64,000 nucleotides of DNA from Demequina activiva (GCF_016862815.1 NZ_BONR01000002.1:62001-126000); one strand, 5' to 3'. Numbered from the stretch's first letter, positions 25,850 to 36,276 are shown. Numbers and translations are program-made. Notes: generated from the sequence alone by a model not told the origin.

Positions 25850-27507
25850 ACGTGCAGGACATGGCACTGCGCCCCTCGCGAGCAGTGCCGCGCACGCTCG
25901 CCGAGGTGGCGTCGCGCGCGGGCGCGAGCCTCCGCGCGGCCGATGCGGTGGCCGCGGCGCAGATCGCGGTCACCGGCGCGACGGTCGACTCCCGCGACGT
26001 GCGTCCGGGAGATCTGTTCGGAGCGTTCACCGGGCTGAAGGTGCACGGAGCGACCTTCGCCGCCGCTGCGGCAGACGCGGGCGCCGTCGCCGTCCTCACC
26101 GACGCCGCCGGCGCCGAGGTCCTCGCCGAGCTGGGGGTGTCGTTGCCGGTGCTGCTGGCGGCCGATGCGCGGGTCGCGATGGGAGAGGCGGCCGCGCTGG
26201 TCTACGGAGACCCCTCGCGCGAGCTCGCGTTCGTGGGGGTGACCGGCACGAACGGCAAGACCACCACGGCGTACTTCATCGACAACGCGCTGGCCCAGGT
26301 GCACGAGCGCCGCGGGATCATGGGCACCGTCGAGCTGAGGATAGGCGAGGAGACCATCGAGTCGCCGCGGACCACCGTGGAGGCGCCCGTGCTGCACGGG
26401 CTGCTCGCACGCATGCGCGAGGAGGGCGTCACCGCGGCCGTCACCGAGGTGAGCTCGCACGCCGCCGCGCTCGAGCGCATCGCCGGCGTGGACTTCTCCG
26501 TCGCGGTGTTCACCAACCTGCAGTGGGACCACCTGGACTTCCACGGCACCATGGAGGAGTACCTGGCCGCCAAGGCCAAGCTCTTCGCCCCGGGTCGCGC
26601 GCGCCGTGGCATCGTCAACGTCGACGACCAGTGGGGGCGGCGCCTCGTGGAGACCGTGCAGATCCCCATCGAGACCGTGTCCACGCACGTCGACGATCCT
26701 CAGGACGCGGACTGGGTGGTCACCGAGGCGGACATCGGCCTCGACGGCGTGGGATCGCGGTTCTCCTTCACGGCCCCCGATGGCTCCGTGCACCGCGCCT
26801 TCTCGCCGCTGCCGGGACTGGTGAACGTGTCGAACGCGATGGTCGCGATCGCCGCGGCGCACGCCGCCGGAGTGCCGCTCCCGCATGCCATCGAGGGCGT
26901 CGCGACGGCCCACGGCGTCCCCGGCCGCATGGAGCGGGTGGTCGAGCGCAGCGACAGGGATCCGCTCGCGATCGTCGACTACGCCCACACCCCGGACGCG
27001 CTCACGCTGGCCCTCCAGGGGGTGCGGCCCATCACGCCCGGGAGGCTGATCCTGATCTTCGGCTCCGACGGGGACCGCGATCAGGGCAAGCGCCCGGTCA
27101 TGGGGGGCATCGCAGCCGATCTCGCCGACGTGATCGTGCTCACCGACGAGAACCCGCGCTCGGAGGAGCCCGCCGCGATCCGGACGGCGATCCGAGCAGG
27201 CATCGAGCAGGCCCGTCCGGACCTCCACGACGTGCACGAGGTCGAGCCTCGCGTCGCGGCAGTGGAGTACGGACTGCGCTTGGGCCGCCCCGGTGACACG
27301 GTCATCGTGACTGGCAAGGGTCACGAGCCCACGCAGGAGATCGCGGGGGTGTTCCATCGCTACAACGACCGCGATGCGTACCTTCAGGCTCAGGCGCGCA
27401 TCGTCGCCGAGCGCGAGGGTCGCGCCGTCGACCCAGGCGTCGCCGCGACCGTGACGGTCCACGGTCCCGTGACAACACCGACATCAGGCAGGGAGGACCG
27501 CGCATGA
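25846..27507 (+). CDS. murE: UDP-MurNAc-tripeptide synthetase MurE
   Basis: Adds the third amino acid to UDP-MurNAc-L-Ala-D-Glu. The 553-residue protein has the Mur ligase ATP site [11 protein letters not shown], the conserved SSHAAALER and NLQWDHLDFHG stretches, and a C-terminal domain with DENPR at residues 434-438. The Arg in D-x-N-P-R is the residue that holds meso-diaminopimelate in DAP ligases, whereas lysine ligases differ there, so DAP is the first guess; some Micrococcales use ornithine or lysine, so this is not decisive. GTG start overlaps ftsI by 4 bases; it runs into murF as ATGA. Confidence 0.94.
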   Translation: MNVQDMALRPSRAVPRTLAEVASRAGASLRAADAVAAAQIAVTGATVDSRDVRPGDLFGAFTGLKVHGATFAAAAADAGAVAVLTDAAGAEVLAELGVSLPVLLAADARVAMGEAAALVYGDPSRELAFVGVTGTNGKTTTAYFIDNALAQVHERRGIMGTVELRIGEETIESPRTTVEAPVLHGLLARMREEGVTAAVTEVSSHAAALERIAGVDFSVAVFTNLQWDHLDFHGTMEEYLAAKAKLFAPGRARRGIVNVDDQWGRRLVETVQIPIETVSTHVDDPQDADWVVTEADIGLDGVGSRFSFTAPDGSVHRAFSPLPGLVNVSNAMVAIAAAHAAGVPLPHAIEGVATAHGVPGRMERVVERSDRDPLAIVDYAHTPDALTLALQGVRPITPGRLILIFGSDGDRDQGKRPVMGGIAADLADVIVLTDENPRSEEPAAIRTAIRAGIEQARPDLHDVHEVEPRVAAVEYGLRLGRPGDTVIVTGKGHEPTQEIAGVFHRYNDRDAYLQAQARIVAEREGRAVDPGVAATVTVHGPVTTPTSGREDRA

Positions 27508-28880
27508 GGCCCGTCACCGCGCAGTGGATCGCCAACGCCGTCTCCGGCGAGCTCGCGGCCGAGGTCGATGCGCTCATCACCTCCGTCGAGAAGGACTCGC
27601 GCGAGGTGCTGCCCGGTGCCCTCTACGTCGCGTTCGTCGGGGAGCGCGTGGACGGTCACGACTACGCGCCTCAGGCCTTCGCATCGGGCGCGAGCCTGGC
27701 CCTGGTCTCGCAGCCGGTCGCCGGGCCCCACGTGCTGGTCGAGGACGTCGCCGCGGCCCTGGGACGCCTGGCGAGGGCGTACCTCGCGCTGCTGCGCACC
27801 GAGGGCGATCTGACCGTCGTGGGCATCACCGGCTCCAACGGCAAGACGAGCACGAAAGACCTGCTGGCGCAGATCCTGCCCGCCGTGGTCGCGCCCGTCG
27901 GCAGCTTCAACAACGAGATCGGACTGCCACTCACGGTGCTGCGAGCGGATCCGGACACGCGGCACCTCGTCCTGGAGATGGGCGCCTCCGCGCCCGGCGA
28001 CCTCGCGTACCTCACGGACATCGCACCGCTGGACATCGCCGTGGTCCTCACGGTGGGCAGCGCCCACCTGGGCGGCTACGGCTCGCCCGAGGCTCTGGCC
28101 GAGGAGAAGGCGACGCTGCTGGATGGCCTCGTCCCCGGCGGGGTGGCGTTGCTGAACGCGGACGACGCCCGCGTGGTGGCCATGCGCGAGCGTGCGGTGC
28201 TCACGCATGACGGGCGTCAGGCGCGCACGTTCGGAACCACGGCTGGTGCCGACGTGCTCGCCGAGCGCGTGCGGCTCGACCGCGGTCGCGCGGCGTTCGA
28301 GGTGGACGAACACGCGGTGGCGCTGCGACTGGTGGGCGAGCACCACGTCACCAACGCCATGGCAGCGATCTCCGTGGGTCTCGCCTGCGGGCTGCCCATC
28401 GGCGACGTCACGGCGCTCGTGAGCCACGCGACGGCACTGAGCGCCCATCGCATGGCGCTGACCGAGCGCGCGGACGGCGTATGGATCCTCGACGACAGCT
28501 ACAACGCGTCGCCGGAGTCCATGCGGGCCGCGCTGCGAGCGCTCAAGGAGGTCGCCACCACCGGACGGTCCTTCGCGGTGGTGGGGGAGATGCGCGAGAT
28601 GGGCGACGCCTCGCGCGCCGGCCACGAGGAGGTGGGGCTGGACGCCGTGCGGCTGCGCATCGACCACCTGCTCGTGGTGGGCGAGGGTGCCAAGCCGGCC
28701 TACGCATCGGCCGTCCGCGAGGGCTCGTGGGGCGACGAGGCCGCGTACGTCGCTACCATTGACGAGGCCCGCGCGTTCCTCGATGGGCGTCTGAGCGCCG
28801 GCGACACCGTGCTCATCAAGGCGTCCCACGGCTCCGGGCTGTGGAAGCTGGCCGACGACCTTCTGGGAGTGAATGCATGA
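27504..28880 (+). CDS. murF: UDP-MurNAc-tripeptide-D-alanyl-D-alanine ligase
   Basis: Adds the D-Ala-D-Ala dipeptide, completing the UDP-MurNAc-pentapeptide in the cytoplasm. The 458-residue protein has the ATP-binding [13 protein letters not shown], the central [14 protein letters not shown] and NNEIGLPLT motifs, and [11 protein letters not shown] in the C-terminal part. ATG overlaps the murE stop by 4 bases, with GGGAGG upstream; its own stop overlaps mraY as ATGA. Confidence 0.96.
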   Translation: MRPVTAQWIANAVSGELAAEVDALITSVEKDSREVLPGALYVAFVGERVDGHDYAPQAFASGASLALVSQPVAGPHVLVEDVAAALGRLARAYLALLRTEGDLTVVGITGSNGKTSTKDLLAQILPAVVAPVGSFNNEIGLPLTVLRADPDTRHLVLEMGASAPGDLAYLTDIAPLDIAVVLTVGSAHLGGYGSPEALAEEKATLLDGLVPGGVALLNADDARVVAMRERAVLTHDGRQARTFGTTAGADVLAERVRLDRGRAAFEVDEHAVALRLVGEHHVTNAMAAISVGLACGLPIGDVTALVSHATALSAHRMALTERADGVWILDDSYNASPESMRAALRALKEVATTGRSFAVVGEMREMGDASRAGHEEVGLDAVRLRIDHLLVVGEGAKPAYASAVREGSWGDEAAYVATIDEARAFLDGRLSAGDTVLIKASHGSGLWKLADDLLGVNA

Positions 28881-29974
28881 GAGCGGTGGTCCTTGCGGGA
28901 GGAGTCTCGCTCTTCATCGCGCTGTTGGGCACCCCGCTGTTCATCCGCTTCCTCACACGCCATCAGTACGGGCAGTTCATCCGCCACGACGGACCCGCGA
29001 CCCACCTGGTCAAGCGCGGCACGCCCACCATGGGCGGCGTGGTGATCATCGGAGCCACCGTGCTGGGCTGGCTGCTCGCGAACCTGCTGACCGGCCGCAC
29101 CCCGTACGCCTCCTCGATGCTCGTGGTGTTCCTCATCGTGGGGCTCGGCTTCGTCGGCTTCCTCGACGACTACATCAAGATCCGCCAGGAACGGTCGCTG
29201 GGACTGCGGGCCCGCTACAAGATCCTGGGTCAGGCCGTCGTGGGAATCGCCTTCGCGGCGCTCGCGCTGCAGTTCCCCAACCAGCACGGCGACACGCCCG
29301 GATCGACCGCGATCTCGTTCCTGCGCGACACCGCGCTGGACCTCGCGTACTGGGGACCGGCGATCGGGATCATCCTGTTCGTGATCTGGGCCAACTTCCT
29401 CATCACGGCCTGGTCCAACGCCGTCAACCTCACAGACGGCCTCGACGGCCTCGCCACCGGCGCATCGCTGATCTTCTTTGGCGCGTACACGATCATCGCG
29501 ATCTGGCAGTACAACCAGTGGTGCAGCCTCGACGGCTCGAACAGCCAGTGCTACGAGGTGCGCGACCCACGCGACCTGGCGATCCTGTGCGCAGCCATCG
29601 CCGGCGCATGCTTCGGCTTCCTGTGGTGGAACGCGAGCCCAGCGAAGATCTTCATGGGCGACACCGGCTCGCTCGCGCTGGGTGGCGCGATCGCCGGCGT
29701 GACCATCATGTCGCGCACCGAGCTGCTGGGCGTCATCATCGGCGGCCTGTTCGTGGTGATCGTCGCGAGCTCGGTGATCCAGATCGGCTGGTTCAAGATC
29801 TCCGGCGGCAAACGCGTGTTCAAGATGGCCCCGCTGCATCACCACTTCGAGCTGCTGGGCTGGGGAGAGGTCACGATCGTGATCCGCTTCTGGATCATCG
29901 CCGGCCTCGCCGCCGCTGCCGGCGTGGGGCTGTTCTACACCGAATGGGTGGCCACGCTGCCCGCAGGCGAATGA
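28877..29974 (+). CDS. mraY: Phospho-N-acetylmuramoyl-pentapeptide transferase
   Basis: Membrane enzyme making lipid I from UDP-MurNAc-pentapeptide and undecaprenyl phosphate. The 365-residue protein has about ten membrane helices and the family motifs FLDDYIKI (catalytic Asp pair), [26 protein letters not shown] and the histidine motif [11 protein letters not shown]. Start ATG 28877 overlaps the murF stop; an upstream in-frame start at 28841 lies inside murF and is not needed. Overlaps murD as ATGA. Confidence 0.96.
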   Translation: MRAVVLAGGVSLFIALLGTPLFIRFLTRHQYGQFIRHDGPATHLVKRGTPTMGGVVIIGATVLGWLLANLLTGRTPYASSMLVVFLIVGLGFVGFLDDYIKIRQERSLGLRARYKILGQAVVGIAFAALALQFPNQHGDTPGSTAISFLRDTALDLAYWGPAIGIILFVIWANFLITAWSNAVNLTDGLDGLATGASLIFFGAYTIIAIWQYNQWCSLDGSNSQCYEVRDPRDLAILCAAIAGACFGFLWWNASPAKIFMGDTGSLALGGAIAGVTIMSRTELLGVIIGGLFVVIVASSVIQIGWFKISGGKRVFKMAPLHHHFELLGWGEVTIVIRFWIIAGLAAAAGVGLFYTEWVATLPAGE

Positions 29975-31350
29975 CCGCGCCGAGTCCGATCGACGGGCTG
30001 CGCGTCCTCATCCTCGGCCTGGGCGTCGCTGGGCGCTCGGCGCTCGAGGCCTGCCGCGAGCTGGGAGCCGAGGCCGTCGTCGTCGACCCCGGACAGGCCG
30101 ACGCGGACGCCGCCTCGCTCGACGGCCTCGACCTGGCGAGCTTCGACCTGTGCATGGCCTCTCCCGGCTTCTCGCCGCTGTCGCCCGAGCTGCGCGCGAT
30201 CGAGGCGGCCGGCCTCGAGGTGTGGTCCGAGATGGAGTTCGCCTGGCGCGTGCGCCGCCACGGGATCCCGTGGGTGCTCGTGACGGGCACCAACGGCAAG
30301 ACCACCACCACGCAGATGGTGGGCGCCATCGCCGCCGCCGGCGGTCTCGACGTCGCGACGTGCGGCAACATGGGCATCCCCGTCATCGCGGCGGCGCGAG
30401 AGCAGCACGACCTGGTCGCCGTCGAGATCGCGAGCCTGCAGCTGCACTACACGTCGACGCTGTCGCCGCACGCGGCCGTGTGCCTCAACGCTGACGAGGA
30501 TCACCTGGACTGGCACGGCTCGGTCGAGGCCTACCGCGCGGACAAGGCGCGGGTCTACCGCCACGTCCAGGTCGCCTGCGTGTACGGCGCTCACGACTCC
30601 GTGGTGGAGGCGATGGTCGAGGACGCGGACGTGGTCGAGGGCGCGCGAGCCGTCGGCGTCACGTTGGGCGCTCCGGCCGTCTCCCAGCTGGGCATCGTCG
30701 AGTCCCTGCTCGCGGATCGCGCGTTCCACGAGTCGCGCCGCACCGAGGCGCTCGAGCTGGGCCACGTCAGCGACCTGTCTCACCTGGTCGCGGGAGACGT
30801 GCCGCCGTACCTGCTGTTCAACGCGCTCGCCGCGGCCGCACTGTGCCGGGCGGTGGGCGTCGAGCCGGCGGCGGTCGCTCGTGGACTCGCCTCCTTCTCG
30901 CTGGACGCGCACCGGACCGCGCACGTGCGCGACCTGGGCGGCGTCTCCTTCGTCGACGACTCCAAGGCGACCAACGCGCATGCCGCGATCGCCGCGTTCG
31001 GGGGGCGCGCCCCCTCCTCCGTGGTGTGGATCGCCGGCGGCCAGGCCAAGGGCCAGGAGTTCGACGAGCTGGTGCGCGCCGTGCGCGACCGCGTGCGCGC
31101 GGTGGTGCTCATCGGGGCCGATCCTGAGCCGCTCGCCGGGTCGCTCGCGGGACACGCGGCCGATATCCCCGTGACCCGCATCGAACCGGGCGACACTGTG
31201 ATGGAGCAGGCGGTGCGAGCGGCTCGTGACCTGGCCATGCCAGGCGACACGGTCCTCCTGTCACCCGCCTGCGCTTCGTTCGATCAGTTCCGCAGCTACG
31301 CGGATCGAGGGGACGCCTTCGCGGCAGCGGTGGGGGCGCTGGAGCAGTAA
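29971..31350 (+). CDS. murD: UDP-MurNAc-L-alanine:D-glutamate ligase
   Basis: Adds D-glutamate to UDP-MurNAc-L-Ala. The 459-residue protein starts with a UDP-binding Rossmann domain ([17 protein letters not shown]), then the ATP site [23 protein letters not shown], and a C-terminal domain with [11 protein letters not shown] and [21 protein letters not shown]. Coupled to mraY by a 4-base overlap; ftsW follows after 10 bases. Confidence 0.96.
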   Translation: MTAPSPIDGLRVLILGLGVAGRSALEACRELGAEAVVVDPGQADADAASLDGLDLASFDLCMASPGFSPLSPELRAIEAAGLEVWSEMEFAWRVRRHGIPWVLVTGTNGKTTTTQMVGAIAAAGGLDVATCGNMGIPVIAAAREQHDLVAVEIASLQLHYTSTLSPHAAVCLNADEDHLDWHGSVEAYRADKARVYRHVQVACVYGAHDSVVEAMVEDADVVEGARAVGVTLGAPAVSQLGIVESLLADRAFHESRRTEALELGHVSDLSHLVAGDVPPYLLFNALAAAALCRAVGVEPAAVARGLASFSLDAHRTAHVRDLGGVSFVDDSKATNAHAAIAAFGGRAPSSVVWIAGGQAKGQEFDELVRAVRDRVRAVVLIGADPEPLAGSLAGHAADIPVTRIEPGDTVMEQAVRAARDLAMPGDTVLLSPACASFDQFRSYADRGDAFAAAVGALEQ

Positions 31351-31360
31351 GGGAGGCGTC

Positions 31361-32578
31361 ATGACGGCCACGGCCCCGCGGCGCACCCAGAATCCCTCGG
31401 CACCGTCCGGCTCGCCGGTCCTGACCTACTACCTGCTCGCCGCGGCCACCGCACTGCTGGTCGTGGTCGGGCTCGCGGTGGTCCTGTCCAGCACGTCCTC
31501 CGACGCGCTCAACCGCGACGGCGGCAACCCCTACTCGCTGTTCCTGATCCAGGCGGCGGCGCTGGGCATCGGCCTGGCGGCGCTGGTGTTCGGCTCGCGC
31601 ATGCCGGTCGCCTTCTGGAAGCGCGTGGCCGCGCCCATCCTCCTCGGCTCGCTGGTGCTGCTGGTGGTCGTGGTGTTCGCGGGAGTGGCCTCCGGCGGCA
31701 ACAAGAACTGGCTCCCCGTGGGCCGGGTGACGTTCCAGCCCTCCGAGGTCGCGAAGCTGGGTCTCGCCCTGTTCCTGGGCGTCGCGCTGTCCGTGGGCCG
31801 GCGCCAGCTCGGCACGCTCAAGGGCCTCCTCGTTCCCGGCGGCGTCGCCGTCGCTGCCGTGCTGGGCCTGGTGCTCGTGGGGCGCGACATGGGCACCGCC
31901 CTGGTGATCGCCCTCATGGCCGCCGCAGCCTATTGGGTGGCCGGCGCTCCGCTGCGCTACTTCGCCGTCGCGGGTGCCGCCGGCGTGGTGGGAATCCTGG
32001 TGCTGCTGAACGACGGCACGTCGCGCAACTCCCGCATCGACGCGTGGCTCAACCCCGAGTCCTGCGACGCGCAGGGCGCGTGCATGCAGACCCTTCACGG
32101 CACGTGGGCGCTGGCCTCCGGCGGACTGTGGGGGCTCGGTCCTGGCATGAGCCGCGAGAAGTGGGGATACCTGCCGGTCGCGGACTCGGACTTCATCTTC
32201 TCGATCATCGGGGAGGAGTACGGGCTCGTCGGCACGCTGCTGATGCTGATCGCGTTCGGCATGATCATCGTGGCCGTGAACCGCCTGGTCACCCGCCACT
32301 CCGACCCGTTCGTGCAGATCGCCGCCGCGGCGATCGGCGCGTGGATCGTCGGCCAGGCCTGCATCAACATCGCAGTCGTCGTGGGGCTCGCGCCCGTCAC
32401 CGGCGTGCCGCTGCCCCTCGTCTCCTCAGGAGGCTCGTCCTTGATCGTGTCTCTGGCTGCCATCGGCGTGCTCATGGCCTTCGCGCGACGTGAGCCAGGG
32501 GCGCACGAGGCGCTCTCGGCACGCCCGTCCGTCATCAAGCGCTCGTTCGCCGTGATCGCGCGGGGACGGCGTGGCTAG
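31361..32578 (+). CDS. ftsW: Septal peptidoglycan glycosyltransferase (SEDS family)
   Basis: Polymerises glycan strands at the septum with FtsI. The 405-residue protein has about ten membrane helices and SEDS motifs including GGNKNWLPVGRVTFQPSEVAKL, GRDMGTALVI, LGPGMSREKWGYLPVADSDFIFSIIGEEYG and GVPLPLVSSGGSS. ATG 31361 has GGGAGG at ideal distance. The last 8 bases overlap the murG start. Confidence 0.95.
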   Translation: MTATAPRRTQNPSAPSGSPVLTYYLLAAATALLVVVGLAVVLSSTSSDALNRDGGNPYSLFLIQAAALGIGLAALVFGSRMPVAFWKRVAAPILLGSLVLLVVVVFAGVASGGNKNWLPVGRVTFQPSEVAKLGLALFLGVALSVGRRQLGTLKGLLVPGGVAVAAVLGLVLVGRDMGTALVIALMAAAAYWVAGAPLRYFAVAGAAGVVGILVLLNDGTSRNSRIDAWLNPESCDAQGACMQTLHGTWALASGGLWGLGPGMSREKWGYLPVADSDFIFSIIGEEYGLVGTLLMLIAFGMIIVAVNRLVTRHSDPFVQIAAAAIGAWIVGQACINIAVVVGLAPVTGVPLPLVSSGGSSLIVSLAAIGVLMAFARREPGAHEALSARPSVIKRSFAVIARGRRG

Positions 32579-33686
32579 CTCCTTCCTGCTCGCCGGCGGC
32601 GGCACTGCCGGCCACGTCAACCCGCTCCTGGCGACGGCATCGGAGCTGTCCTTGCGCGGCCACGACGTCGCCGCGCTCGGCACCGACGAGGGACTCGAGC
32701 GGGACCTGGTGCCTCGCGCCGGCCTGACGCTGCACACCGTCCCCAAGGTGCCCATGCCCCGTCGCCCGTCGGGGGATCTGCTGCGGCTGCCGGGGCGGCT
32801 CAGCGCAGCCATCCGCGCCGCGGAGGACGCGATCGACGCATCGAACGCCCAGGCCGTGGTCGGGTTCGGCGGGTACGTGTCGACGCCCGCGTATCTCGCG
32901 GCGCGGCGTCGCAAGCTGCCCATCATCGTCCACGAGGCGAACGCCAGGCCCGGCGTGGCGAACAGGCTCGGTGCGCGCTTCACCGAGCATGTCGCCATCA
33001 CCTTCGAGGGCACGCCCTTGCGCGGCGGCGTCGTCACCGGGCTGCCGCTGCGTCCCGAGATCGGCGATCTCGCGCAGGTGCTCGCGGATCCCTCGGCAGG
33101 CTCCGAGGCCCGCGCCGCGGCGCGTGCGGTCGCAGGCTGGGAGGCCGATGCGCCGGTGCTGCTGGTGACAGGAGGCTCGCTGGGCGCGGCGAGCCTCAAC
33201 GCGGCGATGGTCGAGGCCGCGCCGCGCCTGGTCGCGCACGGCGTCCATGTGTGGCACCTGACAGGGCAGGGCAAGAGCGAGGAGGCGCGTCGCGTGTTCG
33301 GCGATCTGTCCGCCGCGCACCGGCCGCTGTACCGGGTCGAGGAGTACAGCCACGACATGGCCACCGCGCTCGCGGCCGCGGGTGCCGTCGTGTGCCGTGC
33401 TGGTGCGGCCACGGTGTGCGAGGTCACCGCGCTGGGCGTGCCCGCGATGTACGTGCCGCTGCCTCACGGCAACGGGGAGCAGGCGGACAACGCCCGGCCC
33501 GCGGTGGCCGCTGGCGCCGCGACCATGGTCGAGGACGCGGACCTCACCGCGGCGGCGATCGAGCAGAGCGTCGAGCGCATGCTGCTGGATCCCAAGGCCG
33601 TCACCGCGATGCGCACGGCGGCGGACCGGATCGCGATTCGCGACGGCGCCGCGCGCCTGGCGGACATGATCGAGGGGGCGCTGTGA
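32571..33686 (+). CDS. murG: UDP-GlcNAc:lipid I N-acetylglucosaminyltransferase
   Basis: Makes lipid II at the inner face of the membrane. The 371-residue GT-B protein has the N-terminal GGGTAGHVNPLLA loop, GFGGYVSTPAYLAA, the second glycine-rich loop TGGSLGAASLN and the UDP-GlcNAc site CRAGAATVCEVTALGVPAMYVPLPHG...EQ. GTG 32571 overlaps ftsW by 8 bases and has GGGGA upstream; murC follows as GTGA. Confidence 0.96.
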   Translation: MASSFLLAGGGTAGHVNPLLATASELSLRGHDVAALGTDEGLERDLVPRAGLTLHTVPKVPMPRRPSGDLLRLPGRLSAAIRAAEDAIDASNAQAVVGFGGYVSTPAYLAARRRKLPIIVHEANARPGVANRLGARFTEHVAITFEGTPLRGGVVTGLPLRPEIGDLAQVLADPSAGSEARAAARAVAGWEADAPVLLVTGGSLGAASLNAAMVEAAPRLVAHGVHVWHLTGQGKSEEARRVFGDLSAAHRPLYRVEEYSHDMATALAAAGAVVCRAGAATVCEVTALGVPAMYVPLPHGNGEQADNARPAVAAGAATMVEDADLTAAAIEQSVERMLLDPKAVTAMRTAADRIAIRDGAARLADMIEGAL

Positions 33687-35107
33687 GCGGTCGGATGCAC
33701 TTCATCGGCGTGGGCGGATCAGGCATGTCCGCGGTCGCACGGCTCGTGGCGGCGCGCGGCATCACGGTCACGGGCAGCGACCAGCGCGAGTCGGCGTACT
33801 TCCTGGCGCTGCGCGAGGCCGGGATGGACGTCAGCATCGGCCACGACGCCGCGAACGTGGATGGCGTCGACGCGGTGGTGATCTCCACTGCGGTGCGCGA
33901 GACCAATCCCGAGCTCGCCCGCGCTCGTGAGCTGGGCATCCCGGTGATGCATCGCTCCGAGGCGCTCGTGTACGCCCTCGAGGAGGACCGTCTGGTCGCC
34001 GTGGCGGGCTCGCATGGCAAGACCACCACCTCCGCGATGGTCGCGCACGCGCTGCACGCCGCCGGCGTCGATGCGTCCTTCGCGGTAGGAGCGCGCGTGT
34101 TCGGAGTCGACGGCGCCGTCGCCGGCGGCTACGCGGGCACGGCCGGCATCGGGGTGGTCGAGGCGGACGAATCCGACGGCTCGTTCCTGCGCTACCACCC
34201 CGAGGTGGGGGTGCTGCTGAACATCGAGCCCGATCACCTCGACCACTACGGCACCGAGGCGCGGCTCGAGGAGGCGTTCCTGGAGTTCGCGCTGTCCTGT
34301 CAGGTGCTGGTGGCGTGCGCGGAGGACGCGACGGTGTCCCGCATCGCACAGCAGGCGCGGCGCGCGGGCGTGCGGGTGGTCACCTATGGCCGGGCGGAGG
34401 CGGACGTCGTGGTGACCCCCACCCACCTCTCCCTCCAGAATTTGGCACCATTTTCATCGTCTAGGCGGCTACACGATGAAAATGGTGCCAAATTCACGGA
34501 GCTGGAGGGCCAGGAGCTGCCGCTCGAGGTCCCCGTCCCCGGCGAGCACCAGCGCCTCAACGCCGCGGCCGCGTGGGCGGCAGCGGTCGCGATGGGCGCC
34601 GATGCGCGGGCCGCGGCCGCGTCCTTCTCCGGCTTCGCCGGCACGGGACGGCGGTATCAGCTGCGTGGGGAGGTCGCCGGCGTGCGGGTGGTGGACGACT
34701 ACGCCCACCACCCCACGGAGGTTGCCGCGGTCCTGGCAGCCGCGAGGAGCGCGGGGGTCGAGCGCCTGGTGGTGCTGTTCCAGCCCGCCCTGTTCACCCG
34801 CACCCAGCTGCATGCCCAGAACTTCGCCGACGCCCTGTCCGTGCCGGATGCGGACGTGGTCATCGCCGCCGTCCACGGTGACCGTGAGGACCCCATCGAG
34901 GGCGTCACCTCCCACAGCATCCTCGAGCGCATGAGCGTGCCCGCCGGGTCCTCCGCCCAGGTGGTGGAGGACCTCCGGGAGGCCGCCGCCGTGGCCGCGT
35001 CGCTCGCGAGGCCGGGCGCCCAGGTCATGACCGTGGGCTCCGGCACCGTGACGCTCGCAGCGGACTGGATCCTGGACGCGCTGCGCACGGGGGACGGCGA
35101 TGGCTGA
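33683..35107 (+). CDS. murC: UDP-N-acetylmuramate:L-alanine ligase, with a palindromic insert
   Basis: First Mur ligase, joining L-Ala to UDP-MurNAc. The 474-residue protein has GVGGSGMSAVARL at the N-terminus, ATP motif GSHGKTTTSAM, EADESDGSFL, NIEPDHLDHYG and the C-terminal DDYAHHPTE. Residues 253-271 (NLAPFSSSRRLHDENGAKF) are unlike the usual sequence here: they are encoded by a perfect 23-bp inverted repeat with low GC and codons such as TTT, AAT, GAA and AAA that are rare nearby. The reading frame stays open, so the enzyme is probably still active. GTG start overlaps murG; the last 8 bases overlap ftsQ. Confidence 0.95.
   Translation: MSGRMHFIGVGGSGMSAVARLVAARGITVTGSDQRESAYFLALREAGMDVSIGHDAANVDGVDAVVISTAVRETNPELARARELGIPVMHRSEALVYALEEDRLVAVAGSHGKTTTSAMVAHALHAAGVDASFAVGARVFGVDGAVAGGYAGTAGIGVVEADESDGSFLRYHPEVGVLLNIEPDHLDHYGTEARLEEAFLEFALSCQVLVACAEDATVSRIAQQARRAGVRVVTYGRAEADVVVTPTHLSLQNLAPFSSSRRLHDENGAKFTELEGQELPLEVPVPGEHQRLNAAAAWAAAVAMGADARAAAASFSGFAGTGRRYQLRGEVAGVRVVDDYAHHPTEVAAVLAAARSAGVERLVVLFQPALFTRTQLHAQNFADALSVPDADVVIAAVHGDREDPIEGVTSHSILERMSVPAGSSAQVVEDLREAAAVAASLARPGAQVMTVGSGTVTLAADWILDALRTGDGDG
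34438..34495. repeat. Perfect 23-bp inverted repeat inside murC
   Basis: The arms, 34438-34460 and 34473-34495, are exact reverse complements around a 12-base centre. Arm GC is 9 of 23, far below the surrounding gene. It begins GAATTTGGCACC and reads in frame through murC. It resembles palindromic elements that insert into genes without breaking the frame; no second copy was seen in this window. Confidence 0.9.
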
Positions 35108-36251
35108 GCCGCGCCGCCCTCAGAGCCCGGTGCGGCCCGCCTCGCCGCGCAAGCCTCGTCCCACTGCGGATGCTCCGGCATCCGCGCGGTCGGCCTCGGC
35201 GCCGCGCACGGGCACGGTGCGCACAGGCTCGGGACGCGCCGGCGCCCCCCGCGCGGACAGGCCCCGCTCCGGCACCGTTCGCCGATCGGCTGCCGCGCCC
35301 GCGTCCTCCGCACGCTCGACCCGCACGGCACCCTCCGCCGCATCGGCGCCCCGCACGTCCAGCGCACCGGTGATCGGGCCGCTCGGCCGCGTGATCGCGA
35401 AGGTCACGCGCAGCGTGCCTATCGCCGGCGCATCGGAGCGCGCCCCGGCGTCGGTCGCGCCGCCGCGCAGCGGCACCCTGGCGACGCCGTGGGCCAAGGT
35501 GAGCGCCGCATCGTCCACCGTGACCACGCGCATGGAGGAGCGGCTGCGCGAGCGCCGCTCCGCGCACCGGCGCCTGCTCACCGGCCGGTGGGTCACGCGG
35601 CTGCTCATCGCCGGCGCGGGGGCGGTGGGCGTCTGGCTGCTCCTGCTGTCGCCCGTGTTCGCGCTCGAGCAGGACAACGTCGAGGCCAGCGGCTTCGGCA
35701 CCGTGGTCGATCCCGCGACCGTCGCCGGCATCGTGGCGCAGCAGGACGGCACGTCGCTGGTGCTGGTCAACACGGGCCACATCGAGGATCAGCTCGAGGC
35801 GCTGGTGGGAGTGCGCGACGCGGTGGTGGAGCGGGTGTGGCCGGCGGGGCTGAGGGTCACGCTGACCTCCGCGGAGCCGGTCGCTGCGATCCCGCACGGA
35901 GAGACCTTCGTGCTCTTGGACGAGGACGGCGTGCAGGTGGACGAGGCCGCCGAGGCGCCGGCTCACCTGCCGGTGGTGAACGTGCCTCTGGAGGCGGAGA
36001 ACACGCGCATCCTGGACGGGGTGATCGCGGTCATCGACCAGATGCCGGTCGAGCTGCGCGAGCGCGTGCAGGATGTCGAGGCGACCACCGAGGACTCGAT
36101 CCACTTCGTGCTGCGCGACGGCCCGCGGGTGGAGTGGGGGAGCGCGGAGGAGTCCGCACTCAAGGCCGAGGTGCTCGCGGTGCTGCTGCAGGAGGCCAGC
36201 GACGCCGAGCTGATCGACGTCTCCGCGCCAACGCTGCCCACCGTGGTGTGA
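35100..36251 (+). CDS. ftsQ: Cell division protein FtsQ
   Basis: Septum assembly protein of 383 residues. A long disordered tail of about 155 residues, made of Ala, Pro, Ser and Arg, precedes one membrane helix (about 167-188, VTRLLIAGAGAVGVWLLLLSPVFAL core) and the external POTRA domain (VEASGFGTVVDPATVAGI) plus FtsQ beta domain. The POTRA start after the helix and the position before ftsZ support the call. Tail length is greater than in E. coli but usual in actinobacteria. ATG overlaps the murC end by 8 bases. It is the last gene of the tightly coupled block. Confidence 0.92.
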   Translation: MAEPRRPQSPVRPASPRKPRPTADAPASARSASAPRTGTVRTGSGRAGAPRADRPRSGTVRRSAAAPASSARSTRTAPSAASAPRTSSAPVIGPLGRVIAKVTRSVPIAGASERAPASVAPPRSGTLATPWAKVSAASSTVTTRMEERLRERRSAHRRLLTGRWVTRLLIAGAGAVGVWLLLLSPVFALEQDNVEASGFGTVVDPATVAGIVAQQDGTSLVLVNTGHIEDQLEALVGVRDAVVERVWPAGLRVTLTSAEPVAAIPHGETFVLLDEDGVQVDEAAEAPAHLPVVNVPLEAENTRILDGVIAVIDQMPVELRERVQDVEATTEDSIHFVLRDGPRVEWGSAEESALKAEVLAVLLQEASDAELIDVSAPTLPTVV

Positions 36252-36276
36252 CGGGATCGCGCGCCGGGACCGACCG

